Source: an uncultured Erysipelotrichaceae bacterium | GTDB lineage: Bacteria > Bacillota_I > Bacilli_A > Erysipelotrichales > Coprobacillaceae | NCBI GenBank assembly: GCA_945981915.1 | Contig: CAMFRJ010000117.1 | Coordinates: forward strand, 1 to 5,261 | Length of the DNA stretch: 5,261 bases | Reading direction: 5' to 3' | Part shown: positions 1-5,215 of the stretch, piece after piece | How the letters are laid out: the number at the start of each line of letters is the position of its first letter | Numbering within the stretch: position 1 is the first letter of the stretch | Made by a program: the position numbers and the translations under genes | Notes under the pieces: model-generated | Database searches by the model: none | Seen by the model: the letters and a program-made list of their open reading frames with translations, nothing else | Told to the model about the DNA's origin: nothing

Positions 1-4
1 GAAT

Positions 5-1249
5 ATGACAAAAAATAGTTTTCAAAGTGTTGCAATGTATGAAGGACACGCTAATTATCAAATAGCAATTCAACGACAAGAACCACTTTATCAAAGACAA
101 AATGATTTAAGAAGTGATTTTTCAAGAGATTATAATAGAATTATTTTTTCTCTTGCTTATCGAAGACTCAAACATAAGACACAAGTCTTTTTTGCGGTTG
201 AAGATGATCATGTTTGTACCAGAAGTGAGCATGTCAATTTAGTGGATTCAGTCAGTTATACCATTGCTCATTATTTGGGACTAAATACAGAATTAACAAG
301 AGCTATTGCGGTTGGACATGATTTGGGGCATGCACCTTTTGGTCATGGAGGAGAGCAAATCATTAATACACTATGTCAAAAATATCATTTAAACTCTTTT
401 TGGCATGAAAAGAATAGTTTATATTTTGTTGATCAGATAGAAACTTTGGAAGATGACTATCATATGAGACATAATTTAAATTTAACATATGCAGTCAGAG
501 ATGGTATAATATCACACTGTGGAGAAATGAATCAAAAATCCATTATGAAAAGAGATGAATACATTGATCTCAATAACTATCTTTATCCAGGTATGTATAA
601 TCCTTATACCTGGGAAGGATGTGTTGTTAAAATGGCTGATAAAATAGCTTATCTAGCAAGAGATATTGAAGATGCCTTACGTTTACATATTTTAGATGAA
701 GAAAAAGTCAATGAATTAAAAAATAAAATTAATGCGATTTCTCATTTTCAATTTAACGCAATTAATAATGGTTCTATTGTCAATTATTTTATTCTGGATG
801 TCTGTCATCATTCATCAATAGAAAAAGGAATTTGTTTATCAGATGAAGCTTTTGAAGTAATGAAAGTTATCATGGCTTTTAATTATAAAAATATTTATTT
901 GATTGATAGAGTCAAAATACATAGTCGCTATGTACAACTCATCTTGAATTCTATTTTTGACTTCTTATATAAATATAAAGAGCAAGCTTTCAAAAATGAA
1001 ACAAATGTCATTGAAGAATTAAGAAAAGATCAAAAAACATATCCTCAAACAATTTGTGGATATATTCATTGGTTAGAAAAATATAGTCTGATGAAAAATT
1101 ATCATAGGAGTGAACTCTATCAAAATCATATTATTTATGATTTTGATCATGATGATACAGCTATGGCTAGAAGTATTATTGATTATTTGTCAGGAATGTC
1201 AGATGCATATATATTAAAAATCTTTAATGAATTTATTTCATTATCATAA
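5..1249 (+). CDS. dgt: HD-domain deoxynucleoside triphosphate triphosphohydrolase (dGTPase family)
   Basis: Probably hydrolyses dNTPs to deoxynucleosides plus triphosphate in the cytoplasm, trimming the dNTP pool. The 414-residue protein shows the family landmarks in order: an N-terminal segment with RSDFSRDYNRIIFSLAYRRL (about 36-55) then KTQVF, RSEHVNLV with metal ligand His76, HDLGHAPFGHGGE with His105, Asp106, His109 and His114 (105-117), and ADKIAYLARDIEDA (211-224) whose Asp212 should be the last HD ligand. Many relatives have His where this protein has Arg219 in the last motif. Length is normal for the family. The stop is 18 bases before metA, so the two are probably cotranscribed. Only 4 bases precede the ATG, so its ribosome binding site cannot be seen and a start further upstream cannot be excluded. 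The family is clear from motifs; substrate preference (dGTP or all dNTPs) cannot be read from sequence, so the symbol is a family label. Confidence 0.9.
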   Translation: MTKNSFQSVAMYEGHANYQIAIQRQEPLYQRQNDLRSDFSRDYNRIIFSLAYRRLKHKTQVFFAVEDDHVCTRSEHVNLVDSVSYTIAHYLGLNTELTRAIAVGHDLGHAPFGHGGEQIINTLCQKYHLNSFWHEKNSLYFVDQIETLEDDYHMRHNLNLTYAVRDGIISHCGEMNQKSIMKRDEYIDLNNYLYPGMYNPYTWEGCVVKMADKIAYLARDIEDALRLHILDEEKVNELKNKINAISHFQFNAINNGSIVNYFILDVCHHSSIEKGICLSDEAFEVMKVIMAFNYKNIYLIDRVKIHSRYVQLILNSIFDFLYKYKEQAFKNETNVIEELRKDQKTYPQTICGYIHWLEKYSLMKNYHRSELYQNHIIYDFDHDDTAMARSIIDYLSGMSDAYILKIFNEFISLS

Positions 1250-1267
1250 AAGAAGGGAGAGGACAAT

Positions 1268-2221
1268 ATGCCAATTAAAATACCAAATGATTTACCTGCT
1301 GCAAAAATATTAAGAGATGAAAATATTTTTGTGATGGACGAATCAAGAGCGTCATCACAAGATATTAGGCCTCTTAAATTATTAATTGTCAATATTATGC
1401 CGACAAAAATTGTTACTGAAACACAGTTGTTAAGAATGTTGTCAAATACACCATTACAAATAGATGTTGATTGGCTATGTATGGAAACACATCATTCGAA
1501 AAACACGCCACAAGAGCATCTACTTGCTTTTTATAAAACATTTAGTGATGTTAAAAATAACAATTATGATGGTTTGATTATTACTGGAGCGCCTGTTGAA
1601 AGATATGATTTTGAAGATGTTGATTATTGGCAAGAAATGAAAGAAATATTTGAATGGGCTAACACACATGTCTTTTCATCATTTTTCATTTGTTGGGCTT
1701 CACAGGCAGCACTATATTATTATTATGGTGTCCATAAATATGAATTAGAAGAAAAGCTAACAGGAGTTTATCTACATCATACAAATACAGATAAGATGAA
1801 GCGTAAGATATTACGTGGTTTTGACTATCAGTTCTACGCACCTCATTCTCGTTATACATCAGTAAACAAAGATGATATCGATTGTGTCAATTCTTTAGAT
1901 ATTCTTGCTTCTTCGAAAGATGCAGGTGTCTATTTGGTTGCTGAAAAAGATGGTTCACGTTTCTTTGTGACAGGACATCCAGAATATGATCCTGATACGT
2001 TAGATAAAGAATATCGTCGTGATCTTGCTAAGGGTGATGATTGTGTTATGCCTAAAAATTATTATAAAGGTGATGACATCAATGGAGAAATTCAAGTCAA
2101 ATGGAGAAGTCATGCTTATTTATTATTCTCTAATTGGCTCAATTACTATGTTTATCAAAATACGCCATATGATTTAGAACAACTTTTAAAAATTAAAACA
2201 CAAAAAATTGATAAGAAATAG
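1268..2221 (+). CDS. metA: Homoserine O-acetyltransferase (MetA/HTS family, acetyl-CoA type)
   Basis: Acylates the hydroxyl of L-homoserine, the committed step of methionine synthesis, in the cytoplasm. The 317-residue protein is full length for the MetA glutamine-amidotransferase-like fold. Visible landmarks are LLIVNIMPTK (38-47), TETQLLRMLSNTPLQ (50-64), TGAPVE (106-111), FFICWASQAALYY with nucleophile Cys142, YAPHSRY (190-196), and VTGHPEYD (234-241) with catalytic His237 and Glu239. Position 111 is Glu. In the Bacillus cereus enzyme Glu111 gives acetyl-CoA preference, while E. coli-type succinyltransferases have Gly, so acetyl transfer is inferred despite the common annotation as succinyltransferase. 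The start is supported by a purine-rich site (AAGGGAGAGG, 1253-1262) five bases upstream. No SAM riboswitch or T-box fits in the 18-base gap behind the dNTPase gene; any such control would lie before the operon, outside the window. The stop codon sits inside a long hairpin. Confidence 0.96.
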   Translation: MPIKIPNDLPAAKILRDENIFVMDESRASSQDIRPLKLLIVNIMPTKIVTETQLLRMLSNTPLQIDVDWLCMETHHSKNTPQEHLLAFYKTFSDVKNNNYDGLIITGAPVERYDFEDVDYWQEMKEIFEWANTHVFSSFFICWASQAALYYYYGVHKYELEEKLTGVYLHHTNTDKMKRKILRGFDYQFYAPHSRYTSVNKDDIDCVNSLDILASSKDAGVYLVAEKDGSRFFVTGHPEYDPDTLDKEYRRDLAKGDDCVMPKNYYKGDDINGEIQVKWRSHAYLLFSNWLNYYVYQNTPYDLEQLLKIKTQKIDKK

Positions 2222-2259
2222 TATAAAAGCTATTTCTTATCAATAAATCAATTGTGTTT
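2196..2259 (+). repeat. Long inverted repeat / hairpin over the metA stop codon
   Basis: A perfect 15-bp inverted repeat (2207-2221 with 2230-2244) has an 8-base loop (2222-2229). An outer 8-bp pair, AAACACAA (2196-2203) with TTGTGTTT (2252-2259), can extend it across an asymmetric internal loop. The metA stop codon TAG (2219-2221) is the last part of the left arm. No T-run follows the right arm, so it is not a textbook intrinsic terminator. It may be a transcript 3' end or stabilising structure or a weak terminator for the dgt-metA unit. Confidence 0.55.
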
Positions 2260-2280
2260 CAGTTGAATATATGATAAAGT
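2252..2280 (+). promoter_or_regulatory. Weak candidate promoter for tRNA-Leu
   Basis: TTGTGT (2252-2257) and TAAAGT (2275-2280) are 17 bases apart and would start transcription about 7 bases before the tRNA. Both hexamers are poor matches to consensus. TATGAT (2270-2275) is an alternative -10 but lacks a good -35. The tRNA could equally be read from upstream and processed. Confidence 0.25.
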
Positions 2281-2293
2281 AATTATGTTTAAT

Positions 2294-2378
2294 GCGGCCG
2301 TGGTGAAACTGGTATACACGTAGGTTTGAGGGACCTATGGCTCACGCCGTGTCGGTTCAAATCCGATCGGCCGCACCA
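2294..2378 (+). tRNA. tRNA-Leu (anticodon GAG)
   Basis: The 85-base class II tRNA folds completely. The acceptor stem GCGGCCG (2294-2300) pairs perfectly with CGGCCGC (2368-2374), followed by discriminator A2375 and an encoded CCA (2376-2378). The D arm is GTG...CAC with a GG in its loop. The anticodon stem TAGGT/ACCTA (2321-2325/2333-2337) encloses loop TTGAGGG, giving anticodon GAG at 2328-2330, which reads CUC and CUU leucine codons. The long variable arm (2338-2350) has stem TGGC/GCCG, typical of leucine tRNAs. The T arm is GTCGG-TTCAAAT-CCGAT. Its GC-rich sequence stands out from the AT-rich surroundings, as expected for a structural RNA. A terminator hairpin begins 12 bases downstream. 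Confidence 0.98.
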
Positions 2379-2390
2379 ATTTGTAAAATG

Positions 2391-2421
2391 CTTGAATTTT
2401 TAAAGGAATTCAAGTTTTTTT
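2391..2421 (+). terminator. Intrinsic terminator after tRNA-Leu
   Basis: CTTGAATT (2391-2398) pairs with AATTCAAG (2407-2414). Two further G-T pairs can extend the stem to 10 bp with a TAAA loop, and seven Ts follow (2415-2421). The position 12 bases after the tRNA and the T-run make this a good terminator for the tRNA transcript. The stem is AT-rich, so termination may be incomplete. It ends only 21 bases before the next gene's start codon. Confidence 0.82.
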
Positions 2422-2430
2422 ATTAAAATG

Positions 2431-2437
2431 AAGGTGA
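2431..2437 (+). promoter_or_regulatory. Ribosome binding site deciding the deacylase start
   Basis: AAGGTGA complements the 16S 3' end and is well placed for ATG at 2443 (or the adjacent ATG at 2446). The in-frame ATG at 2428 lies before this site and directly after the terminator T-run with no purine-rich site of its own, so it is unlikely to be the start. Confidence 0.7.
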
Positions 2438-2442
2438 AAATA

Positions 2443-2934
2443 ATGATGAATAAAGAGGAAATTTGTCAATACTTAAAAAAACATGATATTGTTTATGAGA
2501 TGGTGGAACATCAAGCGATTGAAAACATGAAAGAAGCTGCACAAATTGATTTTCCTTATCCGGAAGTAGAAGCAAAAAATCTGTTTGTTAGGGATGATAA
2601 GAAAAGACATTATTATTTGATTACAGTCAAAGGAAATAAAAGAGTTGATCTAAAAAAGATCAAACAGCTTTATCAGACACGTTCACTATCTTTTGCTTCA
2701 GAAAATGATTTGATGAAAATATTGAAATTGACTCCGGGATCAGTAACACCGTTTGGTTTATTGAATGATGAACAATTAAAAGTCCATTTTTTTATTGATC
2801 AGGATTTTTTTGATGAGCCTTTTTACATTGGAATCCATCCTAATGATAATAGAGCTACAGTGTTTTTAAAAATAGAAGATTTATGTCATCTCATTCAAGA
2901 ACATGGTCAAACTGTGACGATGATACATGTATAA
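2443..2934 (+). CDS. Prolyl-tRNA deacylase, ProXp-ala/PrdX type (YbaK/aaRS-associated domain)
   Basis: A free-standing trans-editing enzyme that likely hydrolyses Ala mischarged onto tRNA(Pro), protecting translation from Pro-to-Ala errors. The 163-residue protein is one complete YbaK/ProXp domain: HQAIENMKEA (23-32), EAKNLFVRD (43-51) with the conserved lysine Lys45, YYLITVKGNKRVDLKKI (57-73), TPGSVTPFGLLND (97-109) and GIHPNDNRATV (130-140). The set of KNLF, GSVxPFGLLND and HPxDNxATV is characteristic of PrdX/ProXp-ala rather than the shorter YbaK Cys-tRNA(Pro) deacylases. The start at 2443 was chosen from AAGGTGA at 2431-2437; 2446 is nearly as good, and 2428 would add five residues. It follows the tRNA-Leu gene and terminator with no clear promoter of its own, and a LURP-one-related gene follows after 11 bases, probably in the same transcript. 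The family call is firm; the alanine specificity is inferred from the subfamily. Confidence 0.9.
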   Translation: MMNKEEICQYLKKHDIVYEMVEHQAIENMKEAAQIDFPYPEVEAKNLFVRDDKKRHYYLITVKGNKRVDLKKIKQLYQTRSLSFASENDLMKILKLTPGSVTPFGLLNDEQLKVHFFIDQDFFDEPFYIGIHPNDNRATVFLKIEDLCHLIQEHGQTVTMIHV

Positions 2935-2939
2935 AGGAG
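2933..2939 (+). promoter_or_regulatory. Ribosome binding site deciding the LOR-family start
   Basis: AAAGGAG overlaps the deacylase stop codon and lies six bases before ATG 2946. It favours this start over an in-frame ATG at 2883, which would overlap the deacylase gene by more than 50 bases and add residues unlike the family's N-terminus. Confidence 0.85.
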
Positions 2940-2945
2940 AAACAA

Positions 2946-3413
2946 ATGAAATTATTATTTAAACAAAGATTTTTTTCATGGTTTGATAGCTATGATATAT
3001 ATGATGAATCTGGAACAATTGTTTATACTGTAAAGGGACAGCTTTCATGGGGACATTGTTTGAAAATATTTGATGTCAATGATAATGAAGTAGGTATTGT
3101 CAAACAACAGGTGTTTACTTTCTTACCAAAATTTGATATTTATATCAACAACCAATATGTTGGCTGTATAAAAAGGGAACTATCTTTTTTTAAACCACAA
3201 TATACCATAGATTATTGTGGATGGTATGTTCAAGGTGATATTTTAGAATGGGATTATCAAGTTTTCAATCAATCAGGGAACATCATCGCTACCGTTTCAA
3301 AACAAATTGTGAATTTAACAGACACCTATGAATTAGAGATGGAAATAGAAAATGCTTTGGGTGTTTTAATGCTTGTATTAGCAATTGATGCTGAAAAATG
3401 TTCACGAAAATAA
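2946..3413 (+). CDS. LURP-one-related (YxjI-like, tubby-fold) protein
   Basis: A 155-residue protein of the LURP-one-related/YxjI family, which has a tubby C-terminal-like beta-barrel around one hydrophobic helix. Its biochemical function in bacteria is not established. Evidence is the opening MKLLFKQRFFSWFDSYDIYD, then short strand repeats ending in turns such as DESG (20-23) and DVNDNE (43-48), VKQQVFTFLPKFDIYI (52-67), FFKPQYTIDYCGWYVQGD (81-98) and NQSGNIIATVSKQ (108-120). The C-terminal hydrophobic stretch ALGVLMLVLAIDA (137-149) fits the family's buried helix better than a membrane anchor. There is no signal peptide. The length is typical. It probably shares a transcript with the deacylase upstream and is closed by the hairpin just downstream. 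The link between the two functions is unknown, and phospholipid scrambling should not be assumed from distant fold relatives. Confidence 0.87.
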   Translation: MKLLFKQRFFSWFDSYDIYDESGTIVYTVKGQLSWGHCLKIFDVNDNEVGIVKQQVFTFLPKFDIYINNQYVGCIKRELSFFKPQYTIDYCGWYVQGDILEWDYQVFNQSGNIIATVSKQIVNLTDTYELEMEIENALGVLMLVLAIDAEKCSRK

Positions 3414-3446
3414 AAAAGTTCGGTTCAAAATGAACCGAATCTTTTT
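3412..3446. terminator. Bidirectional intrinsic terminator between convergent genes
   Basis: TTCGGTTCA (3419-3427) and TGAACCGAA (3431-3439) form a perfect 9-bp stem with an AAA loop. On the + strand TCTTTTT (3440-3446) follows it. On the - strand the six A's at 3412-3417 become a U-run. It can therefore end both the deacylase-LOR transcript and the pepV transcript. The two stop codons are only 31 bases apart, and the + strand T-run overlaps the pepV stop codon. Confidence 0.9.
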
Positions 3447-4809
3447 ATTCTTTGATCAAATCATAAATTGCTTTTACAAAAATTTCTGTAGATTTTAATA
3501 ATGATTCAACTTGAATATTTTCATTGTTTCCATGAATTGCGTTATCTTCACCTTTAAATTCACAACCAAATGCGACACAATGAGGCATAGATTTTGCATA
3601 AGTCCCACCACCCATAGCTTGTGGTTGACTGTGATCACCAGTGACTTCAACATAAGCATTGTGTAATTTTTGAATAAGTTCACTATTTGGATCAACATAT
3701 AAAGGTTGTGTTATTTCACTTTGGCATTGAAGTCCAGCATCCTGACATAATTTTTCTACATCTTTAGCCATTTTAGCAAGATCAATTTCATGAGGACAGC
3801 GAAGATCTAATTCAATATCTCCCGTTTCTTTGACATATTTGATGACACCTAAGTTCATTGTTAATTTTCCCATTTGTCCTTCATAATCAATACCAAGACC
3901 TTGACCATAATAATCACTTAAATAATCAACGATAAATTTCACAAAATCATTATTGACAACTGTATTTAAATATTGTGCAAGTAAGACAACAGCATTAACA
4001 CCATCTTCTGGTAAAGAAGCATGGGCACCTTTTCCTTTTAAGATAAGTTTTGTACAATTTCCTTCTTCTTCTAAAGAACCAGTAACATGATTTTTCATTA
4101 AGAATTGTTGGAAAGATTCTTCATATTTTTTAGGGTTACCTTCAATGATAGCAACACATTCTTCAGGAACGATATTTGCTCTTTCGCCAGCAATCAAAGC
4201 CACCAAACCATTTTTCTCTTTTTGTCCATGAATAGAAAAACGAACCATTCCTTTTTCTCCATAAACAACAGGGAATTCTGCGTCAGGCGTAAATCCCATA
4301 TCAGGGAATGCATTATTTTCAAAATAATGTTTGACGCATGAAGAACCACGTTCTTCATCACAACCAAAGATCACACGTATTTTCTTTTTCACTGGTAATT
4401 TTAAATCATGAATAATTTTTGCTGCATAGTATCCTGCTAGTAAAGGTCCTTTATCATCTGCAACACCTCTACCAAATAATTGACCATCTTGTTCAATGAC
4501 GTGAAAAGGATCACTATTCCATCCTGTAGGATTGACAGGAACAACATCTAAATGACCTAATATACCAAATGTTCCTTCGCCTTCACCAATATCAATATGT
4601 CCTGCATAACCATGATCATCATATACTGGAAAACCATCACGTTTACCAATTTCTAACATCGCATCTAAAGCTTGTCTACAGGCTTCACCATACGGCTGAT
4701 TATCTTGAATTGTTTTTTCATCATAAACAGATGGAATGGCACATAGCGTTTTAATATCTTCTATTAACTGACTTTTTCTTTTTTCAACTTCTTCTTTAAA
4801 GTTAATCAT
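3445..4809 (-). CDS. pepV: M20 family dipeptidase, PepV type
   Basis: A cytoplasmic dinuclear zinc metallopeptidase expected to cleave dipeptides with broad specificity, the last step in using imported peptides. The 454-residue protein is close to the known PepV length. Catalytic-domain landmarks are AIPSVYD (24-30), GHLDVVP (85-91) with ligand His86 and Asp88, GRGVADDKGP (113-122) with bridging Asp118, FGCDEERGS (148-156) with Glu152/Glu153, and FTPDAEFPV (173-181) with Asp176. The lid domain contains ERANIVPE (209-216) and KGAHASLPEDGVNA (260-273) with His263. The C-terminal half has DLRCPH (335-340), MGGGTYAK (399-406) and the last metal ligand His426 in AIHGNNE. No expected ligand is missing. 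GAGGTGAT (complement of 4816-4823) lies six bases before the ATG. It stands alone on the - strand, facing the deacylase-LOR unit and diverging from the Nudix gene. Confidence 0.95.
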   Translation of the reverse strand: MINFKEEVEKRKSQLIEDIKTLCAIPSVYDEKTIQDNQPYGEACRQALDAMLEIGKRDGFPVYDDHGYAGHIDIGEGEGTFGILGHLDVVPVNPTGWNSDPFHVIEQDGQLFGRGVADDKGPLLAGYYAAKIIHDLKLPVKKKIRVIFGCDEERGSSCVKHYFENNAFPDMGFTPDAEFPVVYGEKGMVRFSIHGQKEKNGLVALIAGERANIVPEECVAIIEGNPKKYEESFQQFLMKNHVTGSLEEEGNCTKLILKGKGAHASLPEDGVNAVVLLAQYLNTVVNNDFVKFIVDYLSDYYGQGLGIDYEGQMGKLTMNLGVIKYVKETGDIELDLRCPHEIDLAKMAKDVEKLCQDAGLQCQSEITQPLYVDPNSELIQKLHNAYVEVTGDHSQPQAMGGGTYAKSMPHCVAFGCEFKGEDNAIHGNNENIQVESLLKSTEIFVKAIYDLIKE

Positions 4810-4830
4810 ATAAAAATCACCTCATGCCAT

Positions 4831-4859
4831 ATTATACATTTTTCATAATTATTTTTAAA
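4831..4859 (-). promoter_or_regulatory. Promoter for pepV
   Basis: Read on the - strand, TTTAAA (4854-4859, four of six to TTGACA) is 17 bases from a perfect TATAAT (4831-4836). Transcription would start near 4824, leaving an unusually short leader of about 15 bases that begins almost at the ribosome binding site. Confidence 0.6.
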
Positions 4860-4873
4860 CATATTTATGAAAA
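4840..4873. repeat. Symmetric 9-bp inverted repeat in the pepV-Nudix divergent promoter region
   Basis: TTTTCATAA (4840-4848) and TTATGAAAA (4865-4873) are perfect reverse complements. Their centre (4856.5) coincides with the centre of the palindromic TTTAAA that serves as the pepV -35. A transcription-factor operator is possible. The DNA is very AT-rich, however, and another overlapping pair (ATTATTTT 4848-4855 with AAAATAAT 4870-4877) shows that chance pairing is easy here. Confidence 0.35.
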
Positions 4874-4876
4874 TAA

Positions 4877-4885
4877 TGGTATGAT
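4877..4885 (+). promoter_or_regulatory. Candidate extended -10 promoter for the Nudix gene
   Basis: TGGTATGAT (4877-4885) matches the extended -10 form TGnTATnAT with one change from TATAAT. No strong -35 lies at the usual distance (4857-4862 reads AAACAT), as is common for extended -10 promoters. The transcript would start near 4892, just before AGGAGG (4897-4902), which is eight bases from the ATG. Confidence 0.45.
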
Positions 4886-4910
4886 ATAGATATCATAGGA
4901 GGGTGGAATT

Positions 4911-5215
4911 ATGGAAAACATCAGATTTCATATTACCGTCAAAGGAATTGTCGTATATCATCGTCGCGTGTTACTTCTCAAAAGAGCACGGCCTTCAACA
5001 GATGGTTTAGGATATTGGGAACTTCCTGGTGGTGGTTTAGAATACGGAGAAACACCAAATCAAGCATTGATTAGAGAATTAAAAGAAGAAACAGGTCTTC
5101 AAATAGATGTTGTCAAACCAGCATATACATTTACCAAAATAAGAAGTGATTATCAAACAGTAGGGATTGGTTATTTGTCTATTACACATAGTGATAAAAT
5201 TGTTTTATCTGATGA
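4911..5215 (+). CDS. Nudix hydrolase, N-terminal part (cut by adapter sequence)
   Basis: Nudix enzymes hydrolyse nucleoside diphosphates linked to another group, often removing damaged or excess nucleotides. The substrate cannot be told here. The strong ribosome binding site AGGAGG (4897-4902) sets the start. Residues 41-63 fit the Nudix box GX5EX7REUXEEXGU exactly: Gly41, Glu47, Arg55-Glu56, Glu59-Glu60, Gly62. It is preceded by the typical KGIVVYHRRVLLLKRAR strand region and YWELPGGGLEYGE (35-47). Only 101 complete codons are genomic. The frame stays open to the window end, but from 5216 onward the bases are sequencing adapter, so residues after Asp101-Asp102 are not real. Compact Nudix proteins usually run about 130-160 residues, so perhaps 30-60 C-terminal residues, which often carry substrate specificity, are missing. 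The gene diverges from pepV. Confidence 0.93.

Noticed and set aside
1250..1267. SAM riboswitch or T-box controlling metA
   Set aside because: The gap before metA is only 18 bases, too short for either structure.
1183..1392. 69-codon open frame on the - strand across the dNTPase-metA junction
   Set aside because: It is antisense to two well-supported genes and covers the metA ribosome binding site; no family resemblance is visible.
2338..2350. Extra stem in the tRNA as an insertion or intron
   Set aside because: It is the normal long variable arm of a class II leucine tRNA.
2883..2945. Upstream start adding 21 residues to the LOR-family protein
   Set aside because: It lies inside the deacylase gene in another frame, while AAAGGAG is ideally placed for ATG 2946, which gives the typical family N-terminus.
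3495..3698. 67-codon open frame on the - strand inside pepV
   Set aside because: It is an alternative frame of the pepV C-terminus, whose own frame carries MGGGTYAK and the His426 metal ligand.
4105..4341. 78-codon open frame on the + strand opposite pepV
   Set aside because: Antisense shadow of a conserved coding region, with composition biased by the complementary codons and no recognisable motif.
4569..4754. 61-codon His-rich open frame on the + strand opposite pepV
   Set aside because: The histidines come from the complement of common codons in pepV; no good ribosome binding site or independent support was seen.
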